Assembly (NCBI GenBank): GCA_964057225.1
Contig: OZ059900.1
Span: 15,019,638 to 15,083,637, forward strand
Source of the DNA: Auanema rhodensis
Taxonomy: Eukaryota; Nematoda; Chromadorea; Rhabditida; Rhabditidae
Length of the DNA: 64,000 bases
Direction: 5' to 3'
The translations under genes were made by a program, and so were the position numbers. The notes beneath the pieces were generated by a model. The model saw nothing but the letters and a program-made list of their open reading frames with translations. It was not told the origin of the DNA and searched no databases. Positions 1-12,996 of this stretch are shown here, piece after piece; position 1 is the stretch's first letter; each line of letters begins with the position of its first letter.

Positions 1-342
1 ATATGCTAATTCCCTTAATTTTCTAACCCCTGTTTTTTTGTCGTGAAAGTGGAACTAGACGTTGTACGAACAATTTTGAGCTAGGTTTCATTGACATTGC
101 ATGAGTTTGAACACATGAAATCGTAAGTCAAAACCTTGTTTACAGCGAAATTTCCAAAAACTGGTTTTCCAGCATAATAAAATATTTCTCATGGGAAATA
201 CTGTGTTTTTGTATTTTTCTAGTGTTCAGCATGTAAAATGCTTCATTTTAGTATGTAACACGCTGAAATTCGTTGCATTTGACGACTCATATGAACAAAA
301 ATCGATTTAATCAATATTAGCCATAAGGGGCGTGCCCTCAGA
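1..342. repeat. Reference unit of the 342-bp satellite
   Basis: First complete unit. It carries a hairpin at 234-250 (TAAAATG, loop CTT, CATTTTA), a 10-bp palindrome at 299-308 (AAATCGATTT) and a near-palindrome at 328-337 (GGGCGTGCCC). Variable sites across the array are TTCCC/TTTCC near base 13, the T-run length, GGAACT/GGGACT, TGTACGAAC/TGTACAAAC/TGTACAATC, and TAAAATG/TGAAATG in the hairpin stem. No gene is seen in it. Confidence 0.95.
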
Positions 343-2736
343 ATATGCTAATTCCCTTAATTTTCTAACCCCTGTTTTTTTGTCGTGAAAGTGGAACTAG
401 ACGTTGTACGAACAATTTTGAGCTAGGTTTCATTGACATTGCATGAGTTTGAACACATGAAATCGTAAGTCAAAACCTTGTTTACAGCGAAATTTCCAAA
501 AACTGGTTTTCCAGCATAATAAAATATTTCTCATGGGAAATACTGTGTTTTTGTATTTTTCTAGTGTTCAGCATGTAAAATACTTCATTTTAGTATGTAA
601 CACGCTGAAATTCGTTGCATTTGACGACTCATATGAACAAAAATCGATTTAATCAATATTAGCCATAAGGGGCGTGCCCTCAGAATATGCTAATTTCCTT
701 AATTTTCTAACCTCTGTTTTTTTGTCGTGAAAGTGGGACTAGACGTTGTACGAACAATTTTGAGCTAGGTTTCATTGACATTGCATGAGTTTGAACACAT
801 GAAATCGTAAGTCAAAACCTTGTTTACAGCGAAATTTCCAAAAACTGGTTTTCCAGCATAATAAAATATTTCTCATGGGAAATACTGTGTTTTTGTATTT
901 TTCTAGTGTTCAGCATGTGAAATGCTTCATTTTAGTATGTAACACGCTGAAATTCGTTGCATTTGACGACTCATATGAACAAAAATCGATTTAATCAATA
1001 TTAGCCATAAGGGGCGTGCCCTCAGAATATGCTAATTCCCTTAATTTTCTAACCCCTGTTTTTTTGTCGTGAAAGTGGAACTAGACGTTGTACGAACAAT
1101 TTTGAGCTAGGTTTCATTGACATTGCATGAGTTTGAACACATGAAATCGTAAGTCAAAACCTTGTTTACAGCGAAATTTCCAAAAACTGGTTTTCCAGCA
1201 TAATAAAATATTTCTCATGGGAAATACTGTGTTTTTGTATTTTTCTAGTGTTCAGCATGTAAAATGCTTCATTTTAGTATGTAACACGCTGAAATTCGTT
1301 GCATTTGACGACTCATATGAACAAAAATCGATTTAATCAATATTAGCCATAAGGGGCGTGCCCTCAGAATATGCTAATTTCCTTAATTTTCTAACCCCTG
1401 TTTTTTTGTCGTGAAAGTGGGACTAGACGTTGTACGAACAATTTTGAGCTAGGTTTCATTGACATTGCATGAGTTTGAACACATGAAATCGTAAGTCAAA
1501 ACCTTGTTTACAGCGAAATTTCCAAAAACTGGTTTTCCAGCATAATAAAATATTTCTCATGGGAAATACTGTGTTTTTGTATTTTTCTAGTGTTCAGCAT
1601 GTAAAATGCTTCATTTTAGTATGTAACACGCTGAAATTCGTTGCATTTGACGACTCATATGAACAAAAATCGATTTAATCAATATTAGCCATAAGGGGCG
1701 TGCCCTCAGAATATGCTAATTTCCTTAATTTTCTAACCCCTGTTTTTTTGTCGTGAAAGTGGAACTAGACGTTGTACGAACAATTTTGAGCTAGGTTTCA
1801 TTGACATTGCATGAGTTTGAACACATGAAATCGTAAGTCAAAACCTTGTTTACAGCGAAATTTCCAAAAACTGGTTTTCCAGCATAATAAAATATTTCTC
1901 ATGGGAAATACTGTGTTTTTGTATTTTTCTAGTGTTCAGCATGTAAAATGCTTCATTTTAGTATGTAACACGCTGAAATTCGTTGCATTTGACGACTCAT
2001 ATGAACAAAAATCGATTTAATCAATATTAGCCATAAGGGGCGTGCCCTCAGAATATGCTAATTTCCTTAATTTTCTAACCCCTGTTTTTTGGCCGTGAAA
2101 GTGGGACTAGACGTTGTAAAAACAATTTTGAGCTAGGTTTTATTGACATTGCATGAGTTTGAACACATGAAATCGTAAGTCAAAACCTTGTTTACAGCGA
2201 AATTTCCAAAAACTGGTTTTCCAGCATAATAAAATATTTCTCATGGGAAATACTGTGTTTTTGTATTTTTCTAGTGTTCAGCATGTAAAATGCTTCATTT
2301 TAGTATGTAACACGCTGAAATTCGTTGCATTTGACGACTCATATGAACAAAAATCGATTTAATCAATATTAGCCATAAGGGGCGTGCCCTCAGAATATGC
2401 TAATTTCCTTAATTTTCTAACCCCTGTTTTTTTGTCGTGAAAGTGGGACTAGACGTTGTACGAACAATTTTGAGCTAGGTTTCATTGACATTGCATGAGT
2501 TTGAACACATGAAATCGTAAGTCAAAACCTTGTTTACAGCGAAATTTCCAAAAACTGGTTTTCCAGCATAATAAAATATTTCTCATGGGAAATACTGTGT
2601 TTTTGTATTTTTCTAGTGTTCAGCATGTAAAATGCTTCATTTTAGTATGTAACACGCTGAAATTCGTTGCATTTGACGACTCATATGAACAAAAATCGAT
2701 TTAATCAATATTAGCCATAAGGGGCGTGCCCTCAGA
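343..2736. repeat. Seven-unit satellite block copied at 7181-9574
   Basis: Units starting 343, 685, 1027, 1369, 1711, 2053 and 2395 match those starting 7181, 7523, 7865, 8207, 8549, 8891 and 9233 in the same order (offset 6838). Shared rare marks are GTAAAATACTTC in the first, AACCTCTG plus GTGAAATGC in the second, and TTTTTTGGCCGTG plus GTTTTATTG in the sixth. This indicates a block duplication; a few later changes separate the copies. Confidence 0.85.
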
Positions 2737-3078
2737 ATATGCTAATTTCCTTAATTTTCTAACCCCTGTTTTTTTGTCGTGAAAGTGGGACTAGACGTTG
2801 TACGAACAATTTTGAGCTAGGTTTCATTGACATTGCATGAGTTTGAACACATGAAATCGTAAGTCAAAACCTTGTTTACAGCGAAATTTCCAAAAACTGG
2901 TTTTCCAGCATAATAAAATATTTCTCATGGGAAATACTGTGTTTTTGTATTTTTCTAGTGTTCAGCATGTAAAATGCTTCATTTTAGTATGTAACACGCT
3001 GAAATTCGTTGCATTTGACGACTCATATGAACAAAAATCGATTTAATCAATATTAGCCATAAGGGGCGTGCCCTCAGA

Positions 3079-4788
3079 ATATGCTAATTCCCTTAATTTT
3101 CTAACCCCTGTTTTTTTGTCGTGAAAGTGGAACTAGACGTTGTACAAACAATTTTGAGCTAGGTTTCATTGACATTGCATGAGTTTGAACACATGAAATC
3201 GTAAGTCAAAACCTTGTTTACAGCGAAATTTCCAAAAACTGGTTTTCCAGCATAATAAAATATTTCTCATGGGAAATACTGTGTTTTTGTATTTTTCTAG
3301 TGTTCAGCATGTAAAATGCTTCATTTTAGTATGTAACACGCTGAAATTCGTTGCATTTGACGACTCATATGAACAAAAATCGATTTAATCAATATTAGCC
3401 ATAAGGGGCGTGCCCTCAGAATATGCTAATTTCCTTAATTTTCTAACCCCTGTTTTTTTGTCGTGAAAGTGGAACTAGACGTTGTACGAACAATTTTGAG
3501 CTAGGTTTCATTGACATTGCATGAGTTTGAACACATGAAATCGTAAGTCAAAACCTTATTTACAGCGAAATTTCCAAAAACTGGTTTTCCAGCATAATAA
3601 AATATTTCTCATGGGAAATACTTTGTTTTTGTATTTTTCTAGTGTTCAGCATGTAAAATGGTTCATTTTAGTGTATGTTACACGCTGAAATTCGTTGCAT
3701 TTGACGACTCATATGAACAAAAATCGATTTAATCAATATTAGCCATAAGGGGCGTGCCCTCAGAATATGCTAATTTCCTTAATTTTTTAACCCCTGTTTT
3801 TTTGTCGTGAAAGTGGAACTAGACGTTGTACGAACAATTTTGAGCTAGGTTTCATTGACATTGCATGAGTTTGAACACATGAAATCGTAAGTCAAAACCT
3901 TGTTTACAGCGAAATTTCCAAAAACTGGTTTTCCAGCATAATAAAATATTTCTCATGGGAAATACTGTGTTTTTGTATTTTTCTAGTGTTCAGCATGTAA
4001 AATGCTTCATTTTAGTATGTAACACGCTGAAATTCGTTGCATTTGACGACTCATATGAACAAAAATCGATTTAATCAATATTAGCCATAAGGGGCGTGCC
4101 CTCAGAATATGCTAATTTCCTTAATTTTCTAACCCCTGTTTTTTGTCGTGAAAGTGGAACTAGACGTTGTACGAACAATTTTGAGCTAGGTTTCATTGAC
4201 ATTGCATGAGTTTGAACACATGAAATCGTAAGTCAAAACCTAGTTTACAGCGAAATTTCCAAAAACTGGTTTTCCAGCATAATAAAATATTTCTCATGGG
4301 AAATACTGTGTTTTTGTATTTTTCTAGTGTTCAGCATGTGAAATGCTTCATTTTAGTATGTAACACGCTGAAATTCGTTGCATTTGACGACTCATATGAA
4401 CAAAAATCGATTTAATCAATATTAGCCATAAGGGGCGTGCCCTCAGAATATGCTAATTTCCTTAATTTTCTAACCCCTGTTTTTTGTCGTGAAAGTGGAA
4501 CTAGACGTTGTACAAACAATTTTGAGCTAGGTTTTATTGACATTGCATGAGTTTGAACACATGAAATCGTAAGTCAAAACCTTGTTTAGAGCGAAATTTC
4601 CAAAAACTGGTTTTCCAGCATAATAAAATATTTCTCATGGGAAATACTGTGTTTTTGTATTTTTCTAGTGTTCAGCATGTAAAATGCTTCATTTTAGTAT
4701 GTAACACGCTGAAATTCGTTGCATTTGACGACTCATATGAACAAAAATCGATTTAATCAATATTAGCCATAAGGGGCGTGCCCTCAGA
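3079..4788. repeat. Five-unit satellite block copied at 10943-12996
   Basis: Units at 3079 (TGTACAAAC), 3421 (CTTATTTAC, ACTTTG, GTGTATGTTACAC), 3765 (TTTTTTAACCCC), 4107 (T6, CCTAGTTTAC, GTGAAATGC) and 4448 (T6, TTTAGAGCG) reappear in order at 10943, 11285, 11629/11973, 12315 and 12656. The later copy has one extra unit, because the GTGTATGTTACAC and TTTTTTAACCCC marks occur twice there. Confidence 0.85.
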
Positions 4789-7180
4789 ATATGCTAATTT
4801 CCTTAATTTTCTAACCCCTGTTTTTTTGTCGTGAAAGTGGAACTAGACGTTGTACGAACAATTTTGAGCTAGGTTTCATTGACATTGCATGAGTTTGAAC
4901 ACATGAAATCGTAAGTCAAAACCTTGTTTACAGCGAAATTTCCAAAAACTGGTTTTCCAGCATAATAAAATATTTCTCATGGGAAATACTGTGTTTTTGT
5001 ATTTTTCTAGTGTTCAGCATGTAAAATGCTTCATTTTAGTATGTAACACGCTGAAATTCGTTGCATTTGACGACTCATATGAACAAAAATCGATTTAATC
5101 AATATTAGCCATAAGGGGCGTGCCCTCAGAATATGCTAATTCCCTTAATTTTCTAACCCCTGTTTTTTTGTCGTGAAAGTGGAACTAGACGTTGTACAAT
5201 CAATTTTGAGCTAGGTTTCATTGACATTGCATGAGTTTGAACACATGAAATCGTAAGTCAAAACCTTGTTTACAGCGAAATTTCCAAAAACTGGTTTTCC
5301 AGCATAATAAAATATTTCTCATGGGAAATACTGTGTTTTTGTATTTTTCTAGTGTTCAGCATGTAAAATGCTTCATTTTAGTATGTAACACGCTGAAATT
5401 CGTTGCATTTGACGACTCATATGAACAAAAATCGATTTAATCAATATTAGCCATAAGGGGCGTGCCCTCAGAATATGCTAATTCCCTTAATTTTCTAACC
5501 CCTGTTTTTTTGTCGTGAAAGTGGAACTAGACGTTGTACAATCAATTTTGAGCTAGGTTTCATTGACATTGCATGAGTTTGAACACATGAAATCGTAAGT
5601 CAAAACCTTGTTTACAGCGAAATTTCCAAAAACTGGTTTTCCAGCATATTAAAATATTTCTCATGGGAAATACTGTGTTTTTGTATTTTTCTAGTGTTCA
5701 GCATGTAAAATGCTTCATTTTAGTATGTAACACGCTGAAATTCGTTGCATTTGACGACTCATATGAACAAAAATCGATTTAATCAATATTAGCCATAAGG
5801 GGCGTGCCCTCAGAATATGCTAATTTCCTTAATTTTCTAACCCCTGTTTTTTGTCGTGAAAGTGGAACTAGACGTTGTACGAACAATTTTGAGCTAGGTT
5901 TCATTGACATTGCATGAGTTTGAACACATGAAATCGTAAGTCAAAACCTAGTTTACAGCGAAATTTCCAAAAACTGGTTTTCCAGCATAATAAAATATTT
6001 CTCATGGGAAATACTGTGTTTTTGTATTTTTCTAGTGTTCAGCATGTGAAATGCTTCATTTTAGTATGTAACACGCTGAAATTCGTTGCATTTGACGACT
6101 CATATGAACAAAAATCGATTTAATCAATATTAGCCATAAGGGGCGTGCCCTCAGAATATGCTAATTTTCTTAATTTTCTAACCCCTGTTTTTTGTCGTGA
6201 AAGTGGAACTAGACGTTGTACAAACAATTTTGAGCTAGGTTTTATTGACATTGCATGAGTTTGAACACATGAAATCGTAAGTCAAAACCTTGTTTAGAGC
6301 GAAATTTCCAAAAACTGGTTTTCCAGCATAATAAAATATTTCTCATGGGAAATACTGTGTTTTTGTATTTTTCTAGTGTTCAGCATGTAAAATGCTTCAT
6401 TTTAGTATGTAACACGCTGAAATTCGTTGCATTTGACGACTCATATGAACAAAAATCGATTTAATCAATATTAGCCATAAGGGGCGTGCCCTCAGAATAT
6501 GCTAATTTCCTTAATTTTCTAACCCCTGTTTTTTTGTCGTGAAAGTGGAACTAGACGTTGTACGAACAATTTTGAGCTAGGTTTCATTGACATTGCATGA
6601 GTTTGAACACATGAAATCGTAAGTCAAAACCTTGTTTACAGCGAAATTTCCAAAAACTGGTTTTCCAGCATAATAAAATATTTCTCATGGGAAATACTGT
6701 GTTTTTGTATTTTTCTAGTGTTCAGCATGTAAAATGCTTCATTTTAGTATGTAACACGCTGAAATTCGTTGCATTTGACGACTCATATGAACAAAAATCG
6801 ATTTAATCAATATTAGCCATAAGGGGCGTGCCCTCAGAATATGCTAATTCCCTTAATTTTCTAACCCCTGTTTTTTTGTCGTGAAAGTGGAACTAGACGT
6901 TGTACAATCAATTTTGAGCTAGGTTTCATTGACATTGCATGAGTTTGAACACATGAAATCGTAAGTCAAAACCTTGTTTACAGCGAAATTTCCAAAAACT
7001 GGTTTTCCAGCATATTAAAATATTTCTCATGGGAAATACTGTGTTTTTGTATTTTTCTAGTGTTCAGCATGTAAAATGCTTCATTTTAGTATGTAACACG
7101 CTGAAATTCGTTGCATTTGACGACTCATATGAACAAAAATCGATTTAATCAATATTAGCCATAAGGGGCGTGCCCTCAGA

Positions 7181-9574
7181 ATATGCTAATTCCCTTAATT
7201 TTCTAACCCCTGTTTTTTTGTCGTGAAAGTGGGACTAGACGTTGTACGAACAATTTTGAGCTAGGTTTCATTGACATTGCATGAGTTTGAACACATGAAA
7301 TCGTAAGTCAAAACCTTGTTTACAGCGAAATTTCCAAAAACTGGTTTTCCAGCATAATAAAATATTTTTCATGGGAAATACTGTGTTTTTGTATTTTTCT
7401 AGTGTTCAGCATGTAAAATACTTCATTTTAGTATGTAACACGCTGAAATTCGTTGCATTTGACGACTCATATGAACAAAAATCGATTTAATCAATATTAG
7501 CCATAAGGGGCGTGCCCTCAGAATATGCTAATTTCCTTAATTTTCTAACCTCTGTTTTTTTGTCGTGAAAGTGGGACTAGACGTTGTACGAACAATTTTG
7601 AGCTAGGTTTCATTGACATTGCATGAGTTTGAACACATGAAATCGTAAGTCAAAACCTTGTTTACAGCGAAATTTCCAAAAACTGGTTTTCCAGCATAAT
7701 AAAATATTTCTCATGGGAAATACTGTGTTTTTGTATTTTTCTAGTGTTCAGCATGTGAAATGCTTCATTTTAGTATGTAACACGCTGAAATTCGTTGCAT
7801 TTGACGACTCATATGAACAAAAATCGATTTAATCAATATTAGCCATAAGGGGCGTGCCCTCAGAATATGCTAATTCCCTTAATTTTCTAACCCCTGTTTT
7901 TTTGTCGTGAAAGTGGAACTAGACGTTGTACGAACAATTTTGAGCTAGGTTTCATTGACATTGCATGAGTTTGAACACATTAAATCGTAAGTCAAAACCT
8001 TGTTTACAGCGAAATTTCCAAAAACTGGTTTTCCAGCATAATAAAATATTTCTCATGGGAAATACTGTGTTTTTGTATTTTTCTAGTGTTCAGCATGTAA
8101 AATGCTTCATTTTAGTATGTAACACGCTGAAATTCGTTGCATTTGACGACTCATATGAACAAAAATCGATTTAATCAATATTAGCCATAAGGGGCGTGCC
8201 CTCAGAATATGCTAATTTCCTTAATTTTCTAACCCCTGTTTTTTTGTCGTGAAAGTGGGACTAGACGTTGTACGAACAATTTTGAGCTAGGTTTCATTGA
8301 CATTGCATGAGTTTGAACACATGAAATCGTAAGTCAAAACCTTGTTTACAGCGAAATTTCCAAAAACTGGTTTTCCAGCATAATAAAATATTTCTCATGG
8401 GAAATACTGTGTTTTTGTATTTTTCTAGTGTTCAGCATGTAAAATGCTTCATTTTAGTATGTAACACGCTGAAATTCGTTGCATTTGACGACTCATATGA
8501 ACAAAAATCGATTTAATCAATATTAGCCATAAGGGGCGTGCCCTCAGAATATGCTAATTTCCTTAATTTTCTAACCCCTGTTTTTTTGTCGTGAAAGTGG
8601 AACTAGACGTTGTACGAACAATTTTGAGCTAGGTTTCATTGACATTGCATGAGTTTGAACACATGAAATCGTAAGTCAAAACCTTGTTTACAGCGAAATT
8701 TCCAAAAACTGGTTTTCCAGCATAATAAAATATTTCTCATGGGAAATACTGTGTTTTTGTATTTTTCTAGTGTTCAGCATGTAAAATGCTTCATTTTAGT
8801 ATGTAACACGCTGAAATTCGTTGCATTTGACGACTCATATGAACAAAAATCGATTTAATCAATATTAGCCATAAGGGGCGTGCCCTCAGAATATGCTAAT
8901 TTCCTTAATTTTCTAACCGCTGTTTTTTGGCCGTGAAAGTGGGACTAGACGTTGTACAAACAATTTTGAGCTAGGTTTTATTGACATTGCATGAGTTTGA
9001 ACACATGAAATCGTAAGTCAAAACCTTGTTTACAGCGAAATTTCCAAAAACTGGTTTTCCAGCATAATAAAATATTTCTCATGGGAAATACTGTGTTTTT
9101 GTATTTTTCTAGTGTTCAGCATGTAAAATGCTTCATTTTAGTATGTAACACGCTGAAATTCGTTGCATTTGACGACTCATATGAACAAAAATCGATTTAA
9201 TCAATATTAGCCATAAGGGGCGTGCCCTCAGAATATGCTAATTTCCTTAATTTTCTAACCCCTGTTTTTTTGTCGTGAAAGTGGGACTAGACGTTGTACG
9301 AACAATTTTGAGCTAGGTTTCATTGACATTGCATGAGTTTGAACACATGAAATCGTAAGTCAAAACCTTGTTTACAGCGAAATTTCCAAAAACTGGTTTT
9401 CCAGCATAATAAAATATTTCTCATGGGAAATACTGTGTTTTTGTATTTTTCTAGTGTTCAGCATGTAAAATGCTTCATTTTAGTATGTAACACGCTGAAA
9501 TTCGTTGCATTTGACGACTCATATGAACAAAAATCGATTTAATCAATATTAGCCATAAGGGGCGTGCCCTCAGA
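7181..9574. repeat. Second copy of the seven-unit satellite block
   Basis: Counterpart of 343-2736. The unit at 7865 has a G-to-T change at 7981 that removes a stop and opens a spurious 69-codon frame. The unit at 8891 carries the GGCCGTG mark, which also occurs at 10259. Confidence 0.85.
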
Positions 9575-10942
9575 ATATGCTAATTCCCTTAATTTTCTAA
9601 CCCCTGTTTTTTTGTCGTGAAAGTGGGACTAGACGTTGTACGAACAATTTTGAGCTAGGTTTCATTGACATTGCATGAGTTTGAACACATGAAATCGTAA
9701 GTCAAAACCTTGTTTACAGCGAAATTTCCAAAAACTGGTTTTCCAGCATAATAAAATATTTCTCATGGGAAATACTGTGTTTTTGTATTTTTCTAGTGTT
9801 CAGCATGTAAAATGCTTCATTTTAGTATGTAACACGCTGAAATTCGTTGCATTTGACGACTCATATGAACAAAAATCGATTTAATCAATATTAGCCATAA
9901 GGGGCGTGCCCTCAGAATATGCTAATTTCCTTAATTTTCTAACCCCTGTTTTTTTGTCGGGAAAGTGGGACTAGACGTTGTACGAACAATTTTGAGCTAG
10001 GTTTCATTGACATTGCATGAGTTTGAACACATGAAATCGTAAGTCAAAACCTTGTTTACAGCGAAATTTCCAAAAACTGGTTTTCCAGCATAATAAAATA
10101 TTTCTCATGGGAAATACTGTGTTTTTGTATTTTTCTAGTGTTCAGCATGTAAAATGCTTCATTTTAGTATGTAACACGCTGAAATTCGTTGCATTTGACG
10201 ACTCATATGAACAAAAATCGATTTAATCAATATTAGCCATAAGGGGCGTGCCCTCAGAATATGCTAATTTCCTTAATTTTCTAACCCCTGTTTTTTGGCC
10301 GTGAAAGTGGGACTAGACGTTGTACAAACAATTTTGAGCTAGGTTTTATTGACATTGCATGAGTTTGAACACATGAAATCGTAAGTCAAAACCTTGTTTA
10401 CAGCGAAATTTCCAAAAACTGGTTTTCCAGCATAATAAAATATTTCTCATGGGAAATACTGTGTTTTTGTATTTTTCAAGTGTTCAGCATGTAAAATGCT
10501 TCATTTTAGTATGTAACACGCTGAAATTCGTTGCATTTGACGACTCATATGAACAAAAATCGATTTAATCAATATTAGCCATAAGGGGCGTGCCCTCAGA
10601 ATATGCTAATTTCCTTAATTTTCTAACCCCTGTTTTTTTGTCGTGAAAGTGGGACTAGACGTTGTACGAACAATTTTGAGCTAGGTTTCATTGACATTGC
10701 ATGAGTTTGAACACATGAAATCGTAAGTCAAAACCTTGTTTACAGCGAAATTTCCAAAAACTGGTTTTCCAGCATAATAAAATATTTCTCATGGGAAATA
10801 CTGTGTTTTTGTATTTTTCTAGTGTTCAGCATGTAAAATGCTTCATTTTAGTATGTAACACGCTGAAATTCGTTGCATTTGACGACTCATATGAACAAAA
10901 ATCGATTTAATCAATATTAGCCATAAGGGGCGTGCCCTCAGA

Positions 10943-12996
10943 ATATGCTAATTCCCTTAATTTTCTAACCCCTGTTTTTTTGTCGTGAAAGTGGAACTAG
11001 ACGTTGTACAAACAATTTTGAGCTAGGTTTCATTGACATTGCATGAGTTTGAACACATGAAATCGTAAGTCAAAACCTTGTTTACAGCGAAATTTCCAAA
11101 AACTGGTTTTCCAGCATAATAAAATATTTCTCATGGGAAATACTGTGTTTTTGTATTTTTCTAGTGTTCAGCATGTAAAATGCTTCATTTTAGTATGTAA
11201 CACGCTGAAATTCGTTGCATTTGACGACTCATATGAACAAAAATCGATTTAATCAATATTAGCCATAAGGGGCGTGCCCTCAGAATATGCTAATTTCCTT
11301 AATTTTCTAACCCCTGTTTTTTTGTCGTGAAAGTGGAACTAGACGTTGTACGAACAATTTTGAGCTAGGTTTCATTGACATTGCATGAGTTTGAACACAT
11401 GAAATCGTAAGTCAAAACCTTATTTACAGCGAAATTTCCAAAAACTGGTTTTCCAGCATAATAAAATATTTCTCATGGGAAATACTTTGTTTTTGTATTT
11501 TTCTAGTGTTCAGCATGTAAAATGGTTCATTTTAGTGTATGTTACACGCTGAAATTCGTTGCATTTGACGACTCATATGAACAAAAATCGATTTAATCAA
11601 TATTAGCCATAAGGGGCGTGCCCTCAGAATATGCTAATTTCCTTAATTTTTTAACCCCTGTTTTTTTGTCGTGAAAGTGGAACTAGACGTTGTACGAACA
11701 ATTTTGAGCTAGGTTTCATTGACATTGCATGAGTTTGAACACATGAAATCGTAAGTCAAAACCTTGTTTACAGCGAAATTTCCAAAAACTGGTTTTCCAG
11801 CATAATAAAATATTTCTCATGGGAAATACTGTGTTTTTGTATTTTTCTAGTGTTCAGCATGTAAAATGGTTCATTTTAGTGTATGTTACACGCTGAAATT
11901 CGTTGCATTTGACGACTCATATGAACAAAAATCGATTTAATCAATATTAGCCATAAGGGGCGTGCCCTCAGAATATGCTAATTTCCTTAATTTTTTAACC
12001 CCTGTTTTTTTGTCGTGAAAGTGGAACTAGACGTTGTACGAACAATTTTGAGCTAGGTTTCATTGACATTGCATGAGTTTGAACACATGAAATCGTAAGT
12101 CAAAACCTTGTTTACAGCGAAATTTCCAAAAACTGGTTTTCCAGCATAATAAAATATTTCTCATGGGAAATACTGTGTTTTTGTATTTTTCTAGTGTGCA
12201 GCATGTAAAATGCTTCATTTTAGTATGTAACACGCTGAAATTCGTTGCATTTGACGACTCATATGAACAAAAATCGATTTAATCAATATTAGCCATAAGG
12301 GGCGTGCCCTCAGAATATGCTAATTTCCTTAATTTTCTAACCCCTGTTTTTTGTCGTGAAAGTGGAACTAGACGTTGTACGAACAATTTTGAGCTAGGTT
12401 TCATTGACATTGCATGAGTTTGAACACATGAAATCGTAAGTCAAAACCTAGTTTACAGCGAAAGTTCCAAAAACTGGTTTTCCAGCATAATAAAATATTT
12501 CTCATGGGAAATACTGTGTTTTTGTATTTTTCTAGTGTTCAGCATGTGAAATGCTTCATTTTAGTATGTAACACGCTGAAATTCGTTGCATTTGACGACT
12601 CATATGAACAAAAATCGATTTAATCAATATTAGCCATAAGGGGCGTGCCCTCAGAATATGCTAATTTCCTTAATTTTCTAACCCCTGTTTTTTGTCGTGA
12701 AAGTGGAACTAGACGTTGTACAAACAATTTTGAGCTAGGTTTTATTGACATTGCATGAGTTTGAACACATGAAATCGTAAGTCAAAACCTTGTTTAGAGC
12801 GAAATTTCCAAAAACTGGTTTTCCAGCATAATAAAATATTTCTCATGGGAAATACTGTGTTTTTGTATTTTTCTAGTGTTCAGCATGTAAAATGCTTCAT
12901 TTTAGTATGTAACACGCTGAAATTCGTTGCATTTGACGACTCATATGAACAAAAATCGATTTAATCAATATTAGCCATAAGGGGCGTGCCCTCAGA
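10943..12996. repeat. Expanded copy of the five-unit block (six units)
   Basis: Counterpart of 3079-4788 with one internal unit added (11629-11972). This is what a single unequal exchange in register would leave. Confidence 0.8.

Noticed and set aside
328-337. GGGCGTGCCC near-palindrome as a protein-binding site
   Set aside because: Short and repeated only because the unit is repeated; no independent support for function.
7965-8174. 69-codon plus-strand frame in the 342-bp satellite
   Set aside because: A single G-to-T change at 7981 removes a stop found in the other units; the sequence is ordinary satellite.
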